The notes under the pieces: generated by a model
Database searches by the model: none
What the model saw: only the letters and a program-made list of their open reading frames with translations
What the model was told of the DNA's origin: nothing
Program-made: the position numbers and the translations under genes
DNA from: JAFGTP01 sp964472715
Lineage (GTDB): Bacteria; Fidelibacterota; UBA2242; JAFGTP01
Direction: 5' to 3'
DNA length: 6,654 nucleotides
Assembly: GCA_964472715.1 (NCBI GenBank)
Contig: CAYYMT010000164.1
Coordinates: forward strand, 1 to 6,654
Part shown: piece by piece, positions 1 through 5,308 of the stretch
Layout: every line of letters starts with the position of its first letter
Numbering within the stretch: position 1 is the first letter of the stretch

Positions 1-1
1 C

Positions 2-1159
2 AAAAATACTCATTATCGCTATCGCAATGACAATCATTTAAAAGTAAAAATAAATGAGGAGGAGATTGAGTACCCTTCAGAGGAAGAAATTTATCCTTTG
101 TACGCCAATACCAACATGACAACGAAAAAGGATAACGATTGGGTATTCGGGTTTGGCTTTGAATATGATGTGGGCCAATTGACACTCTCCTGCAAAATGG
201 ATATTATCAAATCCACAGCAAAAATCAATAATCGGTATAAAAGTGTATGCTCAATGGCAGAGGGCTATTATAACCATGTGTATGAAGGTCACAAATTAAT
301 TCCTGATGATCATGATATCGATTTTACCAGAAAGGAAATCAGCCTGGGATTAATTTATAATTTTGAAACTAATCCGAAAAATGTTAACCACCACAAATAT
401 TCACCCTTTAAAAATTTATCTGCTGAAATTAATTTCTCCGGTTCCATACCCGGCAATCGCGCTTTTTATAAAAAAATTACCGGTCCTTTTGATTCGCGGA
501 GCAATATCAATGCCTGGAAGTTTATTAAATTGGGCCGGGGATTTAGTGTCAACCTGGTTTATAATACACCCTATTGGTTCCAATTGTATCATGGAATCAA
601 TTATACAAAATATGGATACAATGAAGACCTGGCGGACAAAGACATCTTATCAACAATAAGTCCGTTTATCATTGACAGAAAAGCGATATACGACCTGAAA
701 AGCTATTCCTTCGACTATTATAATAAAGGCGTACAGGCAGGCATGTATATTAACCTGGCGCCAAAAGGCAATAAAATCATACCCTTACTTCAGGTCGAAG
801 GATTACTCAACCAATTATCGATCAAAGGCAAAATAAAAGCAACTCAGCAAATATATGATCCGGAAAGATTTGGTTATAATACTCAATTTTTATTTAAGGG
901 CTATGTTAAGGAAAAATTAGATTGGCGGTTTGGATATGGGCTGGGTACAGGTTTTAAATATAGAATCGGACGTTTTAACATTAAGCCAATGGTTAAATAC
1001 ACAAAATTTTTGAAAGCGAAAAAACCTTTCAAAATTGGGTATGAATTGTTTAGCCTTGATGGTGAAGAAAGTTATGAAACACTTGATTATAGTCGAGAAT
1101 TTAATAATATGGATGTTAAATATTATACCTTTGGTATTGGATTGGAATATGATCTATAA
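2..1159 (+). CDS. Probable outer-membrane beta-barrel protein, 3' part (5' end outside window)
   Basis: The frame is open from base 2 to a TAA at 1157-1159, giving 385 residues with no start in view. The TTG at 98 is an internal Leu codon, because the frame continues upstream without a stop. The protein is rich in Tyr, Phe, Asn, Lys and Gly. It has many short amphipathic stretches with alternating hydrophobic residues, for example FGFGFEYDVGQLTL, EISLGLIYNF, FSVNLVYNT, WRFGYGLGTGFKYRIG and the C-terminal YYTFGIGLEYDL. This pattern fits transmembrane beta strands. The last strand resembles a BamA-recognised C-terminal signal, although it ends in Leu rather than the usual Phe, Trp or Tyr. I see no enzymatic motif and do not recognise the family. 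The signal peptide would lie outside the window. The gene is more AT-rich than hypD downstream and is separated from it by 800 bp, so they are probably not one operon. A periplasmic beta-rich protein is the alternative. Confidence 0.7.
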   Translation, partial: KNTHYRYRNDNHLKVKINEEEIEYPSEEEIYPLYANTNMTTKKDNDWVFGFGFEYDVGQLTLSCKMDIIKSTAKINNRYKSVCSMAEGYYNHVYEGHKLIPDDHDIDFTRKEISLGLIYNFETNPKNVNHHKYSPFKNLSAEINFSGSIPGNRAFYKKITGPFDSRSNINAWKFIKLGRGFSVNLVYNTPYWFQLYHGINYTKYGYNEDLADKDILSTISPFIIDRKAIYDLKSYSFDYYNKGVQAGMYINLAPKGNKIIPLLQVEGLLNQLSIKGKIKATQQIYDPERFGYNTQFLFKGYVKEKLDWRFGYGLGTGFKYRIGRFNIKPMVKYTKFLKAKKPFKIGYELFSLDGEESYETLDYSREFNNMDVKYYTFGIGLEYDL

Positions 1160-1280
1160 TCAATCCTTCTTAGATGTTACTGGCCTGACCGGATTTACCC
1201 ATGGATCTCATCTACTATAATATAATGTGAATTCGACTTAAGGACTTTAACTCCGTATATAATTTATAAACCCTCTGGCA

Positions 1281-1299
1281 TCTCCCTTTCAAAGGGAGA
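1281..1299. repeat. Palindrome TCTCCCTTT/AAAGGGAGA
   Basis: Nine bases (1281-1289) and their exact reverse complement (1291-1299) flank a single central C, so the whole is a near-perfect palindrome. It can form a hairpin once a few central bases are left unpaired. No T tract follows on either strand, so it is not a standard terminator. It could be the core of a dispersed intergenic repeat or a protein-binding site; copies elsewhere in the genome would decide this. Confidence 0.5.
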
Positions 1300-1388
1300 A
1301 CCTGTTAAACTTCGGAAAAAACGTTTATCTTCTAAATTTAGTGTAAATAAGTATTTGTGAATTCATATCCCACTTTATCAAGAGCTTG

Positions 1389-1404
1389 TCCCGACTCTTC
1401 GGGA
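1389..1404. repeat. GC-rich hairpin TCCCGA-CTCT-TCGGGA
   Basis: TCCCGA at 1389-1394 pairs perfectly with TCGGGA at 1399-1404 around a CTCT loop. The flanking text (AGCTTG before, GGGAACCAGGTGG after) has the look of dispersed intergenic repeats in environmental bacteria. This is my impression of sequence style, not a database match. No T run follows, so termination is unlikely. Confidence 0.4.
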
Positions 1405-1501
1405 GGGAACCAGGTGGTGTGAAACTAACTTAAATTTCTATTTTTCCTCAGGTCGAACTCAGGTTAATATACTGTGTTTTAAATCGACAGGATTTTTATT
1501 C

Positions 1502-1551
1502 AACAACTTGCCTAAGTTGTTATTGATTTTTACTCGCAAGAGAAAAATCAA
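1502..1551 (+). other. Two adjacent perfect hairpins, the second with a GCAA tetraloop
   Basis: Hairpin 1 has arms AACAACTT (1502-1509) and AAGTTGTT (1514-1521) around a GCCT loop. Hairpin 2 starts one base after it: TTGATTTTT (1523-1531) pairs with AAAAATCAA (1543-1551). Inside hairpin 2, after one bulged A (1532), CTC (1533-1535) pairs with GAG (1540-1542) to close a GCAA loop. This gives a 12-bp stem capped by a GNRA tetraloop. Neither strand has a U tract after the hairpins. The pair may be part of a structured RNA, a mobile-repeat remnant or a rho-independent terminator that lacks its tail. The pairing is certain; the function is unknown. Confidence 0.5.
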
Positions 1552-1589
1552 CATAAATCTAAAAGTATAAGGAAAAATTAGGTGGGAAA

Positions 1590-1625
1590 GGTTAAGGCTG
1601 AGGTTAAGGTTGAAGCTGAGGTGAG
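1590..1625 (+). repeat. Degenerate hexamer tandem array (consensus GGTTRA)
   Basis: Six consecutive 6-bp units can be read in register: GGTTAA, GGCTGA, GGTTAA, GGTTGA, AGCTGA and GGTGAG. The array shares its motif, in reverse complement, with the array at 1722-1745. The units 1602-1613 would pair with 1722-1733 at 11 of 12 positions. The array has no coding quality in either direction. Confidence 0.7.
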
Positions 1626-1663
1626 TGATCGGTGGATGAGGAAGAACTGATGGTGGGGATTTT

Positions 1664-1705
1664 GAATATCGAATACAGAATGATGAATGCAGAATGACGA
1701 AATGC
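1664..1705 (+). repeat. Heptamer tandem array GAATNNN
   Basis: Five units with a constant GAAT head and a variable three-base tail run without a break: GAATATC, GAATACA, GAATGAT, GAATGCA and GAATGAC. A sixth decayed unit, GAAATGC, follows. The array lies between the two oppositely oriented hexamer arrays. Its antisense translation gives a low-complexity peptide of the kind often mis-annotated as a small protein, so no gene is called here. Confidence 0.7.
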
Positions 1706-1721
1706 CGCTTGGCGAACCGAC

Positions 1722-1745
1722 TCAACCTGAACCTAAACCTAAACC
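1722..1745 (-). repeat. Hexamer tandem array, opposite orientation to 1590-1625
   Basis: Four units read TCAACC, TGAACC, TAAACC and TAAACC on the plus strand, which is GGTTNA on the minus strand. Together with 1590-1625 it forms an imperfect long inverted repeat enclosing about 96 bp, including the GAATNNN array. A folded form of this whole block is possible, but the match is only partial outside 1722-1733. Confidence 0.65.
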
Positions 1746-1818
1746 TGAAAATGACAGTTAAACCGACTTTTGGGACTACCTGCAGGATTATAAAACGATT
1801 ATCTTATCCATGAACAAT

Positions 1819-1848
1819 ACTATTTAAACCTCCTGGTTGTTAAATAGT
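1819..1848 (+). promoter_or_regulatory. Hairpin / dyad upstream of the hyp operon
   Basis: CTATTTAA (1820-1827) pairs exactly with TTAAATAG (1840-1847), with a further A-T pair outside (1819/1848). Inside, ACC (1828-1830) pairs with GGT (1835-1837) around a TCCT loop, leaving TG (1838-1839) bulged. It lies about 110 bp upstream of the activase start and about 55 bp upstream of the candidate -35 region. It could be an operator dyad for a regulator or an RNA hairpin from upstream transcription. I cannot tell which from sequence alone. Confidence 0.4.
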
Positions 1849-1902
1849 TTAAGTTTGGTCGCCTTAAAAATCGAAATAATTAAATAATTTCAGAAGATAA
1901 AT

Positions 1903-1934
1903 ATTGTACTTCCCGTGTAAACCTGTTATATTGG
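1903..1934 (+). promoter_or_regulatory. Candidate promoter of the hyp operon
   Basis: TTGTAC (1904-1909) and TATATT (1927-1932) are separated by 17 bp. This gives an excellent -10 and optimal spacing but a -35 with only the TTG core. The same bases read as ATTG-N20-TATATTGG, close to the Bacteroidota-type consensus TTTG-N19-TANNTTTG. Either reading puts the transcription start about 20 bases before the activase ATG. The following Shine-Dalgarno is AGGAAAGGG. Confidence 0.4.
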
Positions 1935-1944
1935 CAAAACTTGC

Positions 1945-1953
1945 AGGAAAGGG
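1945..1953 (+). promoter_or_regulatory. Ribosome binding site deciding the activase start
   Basis: AGGAAAGGG ends five bases before the ATG at 1959, which is ideal spacing. An in-frame TTG at 1941 would put this site inside the coding region, so the ATG is preferred. Confidence 0.75.
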
Positions 1954-1958
1954 TTGTC

Positions 1959-2708
1959 ATGACCGAGGGAATCATATTTGATATCAAGCATTTTGCCACC
2001 CACGACGGACCGGGAATCCGCACAACAGTCTTTCTGAAGGGCTGTCCCCTGGATTGCTGGTGGTGTCACAATCCTGAAAGTAAAAATCCCGGCAGTGAAA
2101 AAAATATCAGCGGCGGACACCTGGAGAAATCAGAAATAGGCGAAACCTGTTCTGCTGATCGTCTTTTTCAAGAAATCATCAAGGATGAAATATTTTTTGA
2201 TGAATCCAGTGGCGGTGTGACTTTTTCCGGCGGGGAAGCGATGCTGCAGGTGGACTTTTTAGTGGAAATATTAAAGAAATTGAAAAAGCGGGGACTTCAC
2301 ACCACAATTGATACGGCGGGATACTGCGAACGGGAAAATTTTGATAAAGTAAGGCCCTATACAGACCTGTTTCTTTATGACCTCAAACTGATTGACCCCC
2401 AACTTCATGAAAAATATACCGGCAAAACCAATGACCTGATCTTGTCGAATTTTAAATATCTGGTTTCACAAAAAGTTAATATAATTGTGCGCATTCCGCT
2501 GATTCCCAACATAACAGATACTTATGAAAATTTGATGGCGATAAAGGACTTTTTGCAATCCTATAAAATGGTAAAAGTTGAATTAATTCCTTATAATAAA
2601 CTTGGCGAAAGCAAAATTCGTAAATATATCGGTCAGGACAGAATCGGTAAATTAGCGACCCAATCTTCAGCAAAAGTGCGGGAATTACAACAAATATTTG
2701 AAGATTAA
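1959..2708 (+). CDS. Glycyl radical enzyme activating enzyme (radical SAM, PflA family), partner of HypD
   Basis: This 249-residue cytoplasmic protein should use S-adenosylmethionine and a [4Fe-4S] cluster to abstract hydrogen from the C-terminal glycine of the enzyme encoded 56 bp downstream. The cluster motif is Cys29-x3-Cys33-x2-Cys36, followed by HNPES, and the early signature HDGPGIRTTVFLKGCP (15-30) is canonical. Further family blocks are SGGEAMLQ (90-97, SAM binding), IDTAGY (117-122), LYDLKLID (139-146), VRIPLIPNITD (177-187) and ELIPYNKLGESK (208-219). The GGE motif is followed by Ala94, where many relatives have Pro. Only about 54 residues, with a single Cys (64), separate Cys36 from the GGE motif. 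There is therefore no eight-cysteine ferredoxin-like insert of the sort found in many activases of dehydratases and decarboxylases, and the length is close to that of PflA. Assignment to HypD rests on operon position. The family call is very secure. Confidence 0.93.
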   Translation: MTEGIIFDIKHFATHDGPGIRTTVFLKGCPLDCWWCHNPESKNPGSEKNISGGHLEKSEIGETCSADRLFQEIIKDEIFFDESSGGVTFSGGEAMLQVDFLVEILKKLKKRGLHTTIDTAGYCERENFDKVRPYTDLFLYDLKLIDPQLHEKYTGKTNDLILSNFKYLVSQKVNIIVRIPLIPNITDTYENLMAIKDFLQSYKMVKVELIPYNKLGESKIRKYIGQDRIGKLATQSSAKVRELQQIFED

Positions 2709-2712
2709 TAGA

Positions 2713-2751
2713 TTCAGCCGGATCATGAATAATTTTGGTAAATTGGCTGAA
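2713..2751 (+). promoter_or_regulatory. Intercistronic stem-loop between activase and hypD
   Basis: TTCAGCC (2713-2719) pairs exactly with GGCTGAA (2745-2751), extendable by two G-U pairs, around a loop of about 21-25 bases. It fills most of the 56-bp gap and ends three bases before the hypD Shine-Dalgarno. Such a structure could stabilise a processed hypD message and favour excess of the enzyme over its catalytic activator. That role is inference; the long loop makes the fold only moderately stable. Confidence 0.35.
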
Positions 2752-2754
2752 AGC

Positions 2755-2760
2755 GGAGGA
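2755..2760 (+). promoter_or_regulatory. Ribosome binding site deciding the hypD start
   Basis: GGAGGA, a near-perfect Shine-Dalgarno, lies four bases before the ATG at 2765. It would fall inside the coding region if the in-frame TTG at 2735 were used, so the ATG start is chosen. Confidence 0.8.
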
Positions 2761-2764
2761 CGAA

Positions 2765-5131
2765 ATGTTAAGTGAAAAAATTCAAAAATTAAGAGATCAA
2801 TCCGAGAGTGCTGTACCGCGTCTCTCCATAGAACGGGCAAAACAGTTGACTGATTTTTACCGGTCTGACTTGCCAAAGGGAAAATCAATTCCGGTGCAGC
2901 GGGCTATGGCATTTACATATATTCTGAGCACAAAAAAACTTTGTATAAATGACGGCGAATTGATTGTCGGTGAAAGAGGCGATGCCCCGAAATCCACGCC
3001 GACTTATCCGGAAATCTGTACCCATACACAGCAGGATTTCGAAATACTGGATTCACGTCAAAAAATTCCCTTCAGGGTTGATGATGAAACACGGCGCATT
3101 CAGGCTGAAGAGATCACGCCTTTTTGGTCGGGCCGCTCGTTAAGGGACCAAATTTTTGATCAGTTGGATGACGACTGGAAAGAAGCTTATGCCGCCGGTG
3201 TTTTTACGGAATTCATGGAACAGCGCGCGCCGGGCCATACGGTTGCCGACGGAAAAATCTATAAAAAGGGATTTTTGGATTTTCAGGCAGACATTCAGCA
3301 AACTATTGGGAATCTGGATTTTATCAATGATCCGGAAGCACTGAAAAAACGGGAAGAACTGAAAGCGATGCATATCGCGCTGGATGGTGTTATGGCATTT
3401 GCTCAGCGCTATTCTGATTATGCATTGGAATTATCAGAAAAGACAGCGGATTTGGGACGCAAATCGGAATTGAGAATAATCGCTGATATTTGTAAAAAAG
3501 TACCTGCCAAAGCGCCGGATAATTTTTGGGAAGCGCTGCAATATTATTGGTTCGTTCACCTGGGCGTGATTACGGAACTCAACACCTGGGATTCCTTTAA
3601 TCCGGGACGGCTGGATCAGCATCTTTATCCCTTTTATAAAAATGACATTGCCAGGGGAATTCTGACAGAAGAGAAAGCCCGTGAATTATTGAAAAGTTTC
3701 TGGATAAAATTCAACAATCAGCCGGCCCCGCCCAAAGTCGGTGTCACCGCCAAAGAGAGCAATACCTACACTGATTTTTGCCTGATCAATATCGGCGGCG
3801 TCGATGAATCGGGACAAAATGCGGTCAATGAATTGAGTTATATCATTCTTGATGTCATTCAGGAAATGCGCCTATTACAACCCAGCTCCATGGTGCAAGT
3901 CTCAAAGAAGAATCCCGACAATTTTTTGAAACGGGCGTTGAAGATCATTCAAACCGGTTACGGGCAGCCATCGATTTTTAACACTGATGCGATTATCCAG
4001 GAACAATTGCGAATGGGAAAAACCCTGGAAGATGCGCGCATGGGGGGCGCCAGCGGTTGCGTGGAAACCGGCGCTTTTGGGAAAGAGGCCTATATTCTCA
4101 CCGGTTACTTTAATTTTGTAAAAATTCTGGAGTTGGCCCTGAATGATGGCAAGGATCCCATGACCAAAAAACAACTGGGCCCCAAAACCGGGAATCCTCA
4201 GGATTTTAAAACTTTCGATCAATTATTAGCAGCCTATCAAAAACAATTAGATTTTTTAATCGATATTAAAATTAAAGGTAACCTGATTATTGAGAGAATG
4301 TGGGCCGATACCCTGCCGGCTCCCTTTATGTCGGTCTTAATTGATGATTGTGTCGCTACCGGAAAAGATTACAATGATGGTGGCGCCCGATATAATAATT
4401 CATATATACAAGGTGTCGGCACCGGTACGGTTACCGATGCGCTGACTGCTCTGAAATACCATGTTTTTGATAGTAAGAATGTCACTATGCGTGAGATGTT
4501 GGATATGCTGGATCATGATTTCGAAGGGGCGGAGCATTTTCAGAAAGAATTGCAAAATAATACACCAAAATACGGCAATGATGAGGATTATGCCGATGAT
4601 GTTCTGAAAGTGGTTTTTGATATTTTCTTTCAGGCGGTGGATGGACGGAAAAACACCAAAGGCGGACACTTTCGCATTAATCTGTTGCCTACCACCAGTC
4701 ATGTTTATTTTGGCAGTATGGTGGGGGCAACTTCAGACGGTCGTAAAGCCGGACAGCCATTGTCCGAAGGAATTTCACCGGTGCAGGGAGCCGATATCAA
4801 AGGCCCGACTGCTGTCCTCAAATCCGCCGGGAAAATTGATCATCTGAAAACCGGCGGGACTTTGCTGAACCAGAAGTTCACACCACAGATTTTCGAAGAT
4901 GAGAGTAATATTGATAAGATCGTCAGCCTGATTCGCAGTTATTTCAAAATGGACGGACATCATATCCAATTCAATGTTGTCAGCGCCGATACCCTGCGCA
5001 AGGCCCGGAAAAATCCCGGGGAGTATAAAAATCTGATTGTCCGTGTGGCCGGGTACAGTGATTATTTTGTTGACCTGACCGAGGAACTACAGGAAGAGAT
5101 TATTCGACGCACAGAGCAAAGTGTGAATTAG
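2765..5131 (+). CDS. hypD: trans-4-hydroxy-L-proline dehydratase (glycyl radical enzyme)
   Basis: This 788-residue cytoplasmic enzyme should convert trans-4-hydroxy-L-proline to (S)-1-pyrroline-5-carboxylate and water, once activated. The barrel domain covers most of residues 1-660 and the glycyl radical domain about 670-788. The thiyl cysteine is Cys432 in SGCVETGAFGKEAY (430-443). Glu434 follows in the GCVE form of dehydratases, unlike the Cys-Cys pair of pyruvate formate-lyase. The radical glycine is Gly763 in VRVAGYSDYFVDL. The C. difficile HypD residues as I recall them (Phe152, His160, Asp278, Ser334, Phe340, Cys434, Glu436, Tyr450, Thr645, Gly765) all have identical counterparts here at a constant shift of two: 150, 158, 276, 332, 338, 432, 434, 448, 643 and 763. 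The length is also nearly the same as the roughly 789 residues I recall for that enzyme. Automatic pipelines may call it formate acetyltransferase or PflD. It is co-transcribed with its activase. Substrate assignment is strong but rests on remembered residues, not an alignment. Confidence 0.9.
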   Translation: MLSEKIQKLRDQSESAVPRLSIERAKQLTDFYRSDLPKGKSIPVQRAMAFTYILSTKKLCINDGELIVGERGDAPKSTPTYPEICTHTQQDFEILDSRQKIPFRVDDETRRIQAEEITPFWSGRSLRDQIFDQLDDDWKEAYAAGVFTEFMEQRAPGHTVADGKIYKKGFLDFQADIQQTIGNLDFINDPEALKKREELKAMHIALDGVMAFAQRYSDYALELSEKTADLGRKSELRIIADICKKVPAKAPDNFWEALQYYWFVHLGVITELNTWDSFNPGRLDQHLYPFYKNDIARGILTEEKARELLKSFWIKFNNQPAPPKVGVTAKESNTYTDFCLINIGGVDESGQNAVNELSYIILDVIQEMRLLQPSSMVQVSKKNPDNFLKRALKIIQTGYGQPSIFNTDAIIQEQLRMGKTLEDARMGGASGCVETGAFGKEAYILTGYFNFVKILELALNDGKDPMTKKQLGPKTGNPQDFKTFDQLLAAYQKQLDFLIDIKIKGNLIIERMWADTLPAPFMSVLIDDCVATGKDYNDGGARYNNSYIQGVGTGTVTDALTALKYHVFDSKNVTMREMLDMLDHDFEGAEHFQKELQNNTPKYGNDEDYADDVLKVVFDIFFQAVDGRKNTKGGHFRINLLPTTSHVYFGSMVGATSDGRKAGQPLSEGISPVQGADIKGPTAVLKSAGKIDHLKTGGTLLNQKFTPQIFEDESNIDKIVSLIRSYFKMDGHHIQFNVVSADTLRKARKNPGEYKNLIVRVAGYSDYFVDLTEELQEEIIRRTEQSVN

Positions 5132-5133
5132 GC

Positions 5134-5203
5134 GGTGATCGGTAATCGGTAATCTGTGATCGGTAATCTGTGGTCGGTAATCTGTGGTCGGTGATCGGTG
5201 AAT
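5134..5203 (+). repeat. Ten-unit heptamer tandem array (consensus KGTRRTC)
   Basis: Ten consecutive 7-bp units start two bases after the hypD stop: GGTGATC, GGTAATC, GGTAATC, TGTGATC, GGTAATC, TGTGGTC, GGTAATC, TGTGGTC, GGTGATC and the decayed GGTGAAT. Units alternate partly, which suggests duplication of 14-bp pairs. The array is in the 3' untranslated part of the operon and has no spacers, so it is not CRISPR. Its right end shares a 15-bp word (14 of 15 identical) with 1625-1639 upstream of the operon. Confidence 0.85.
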
Positions 5204-5204
5204 G

Positions 5205-5233
5205 AAAATCCACCATTTCAAGAGTGATTTTTT
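5205..5233 (+). terminator. Weak candidate terminator after the hyp operon
   Basis: AAAATC (5205-5210) and AC (5212-5213) can pair with GT (5224-5225) and GATTTT (5226-5231), with C5211 bulged and a ten-base loop, and the descending arm runs into a T tract (5228-5233). The stem is AT-rich and weak, so this is a poor match to a rho-independent terminator. No better candidate is visible between hypD and the next gene. Confidence 0.22.
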
Positions 5234-5257
5234 GTGGCGAAATACGGAAGGATTTTT

Positions 5258-5264
5258 TATATTG
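5258..5264 (+). promoter_or_regulatory. Candidate -10 element of the aminopeptidase gene
   Basis: TATATTG matches the -10 element proposed for the hyp operon (1927-1933) exactly, and lies 44 bases before the aminopeptidase ATG. Upstream, TTTG (5231-5234) is 23 bp away and TTGTGG (5232-5237) is 20 bp away, so no well-spaced -35 is seen. If real, the aminopeptidase can be transcribed independently of hypD. Confidence 0.3.
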
Positions 5265-5295
5265 CAGAATTAGTAATTATTGAATTGAAATAAAC

Positions 5296-5303
5296 AGGGA
5301 GAG
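5296..5303 (+). promoter_or_regulatory. Ribosome binding site of the aminopeptidase gene
   Basis: AGGGAGAG lies five bases before the ATG at 5309 and fixes that start. Confidence 0.75.
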
Positions 5304-5308
5304 ACAAA

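Larger units (their letters stand above)
1160..1958. other. Gene-free, repeat-rich intergenic region upstream of the hyp operon
   Basis: This stretch of about 800 bp has no open frame that looks like a real protein. The only sizeable frame, antisense at 1459-1725, is a translation of the GAATNNN and GGTTNA repeats. From left to right it holds a CTCCCTTT palindrome (1281-1299), a short GC-rich hairpin (1389-1404), two adjacent perfect hairpins (1502-1551), a hexamer array (1590-1625), a heptamer array (1664-1705), an oppositely oriented hexamer array (1722-1745), a hairpin (1819-1848) and a candidate promoter (1903-1934). I see no convincing terminator for the upstream gene and no tRNA. The mixture looks like accumulated non-coding repeat debris plus the control region of the hyp operon. 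Confidence 0.75.

Noticed and set aside
98..100. TTG as start of the first gene
   Set aside because: The frame is open upstream to the window edge and no Shine-Dalgarno lies at a proper distance, so the codon is internal.
1502..1551. Rho-independent terminator of the first gene
   Set aside because: It lies about 340 bp beyond the stop codon and no U tract follows the second hairpin.
1459..1725. Antisense open frame of 88 residues
   Set aside because: Its translation is the readout of the GAATNNN and GGTTNA repeats, is low in complexity, and shows no family motif. It is a typical spurious repeat-derived frame.
1941..1958. TTG start adding six residues to the activase
   Set aside because: The AGGAAAGGG site is correctly spaced for the ATG at 1959 and would be inside the gene with the TTG start. 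PflA-family proteins usually begin close to the GIIFDI segment.
2735..2764. TTG start adding ten residues to hypD
   Set aside because: GGAGGA four bases before the ATG at 2765 decides for the shorter form, which also matches the length of known HypD.
2765..5131. Pyruvate formate-lyase
   Set aside because: The active site has a single Cys in GCVE, as in dehydratases, instead of the adjacent cysteine pair of pyruvate formate-lyase, and the HypD-specific residues are present.
5134..5203. CRISPR-like array
   Set aside because: The units are 7 bp, directly abutting, with no spacers; this is a simple tandem repeat.
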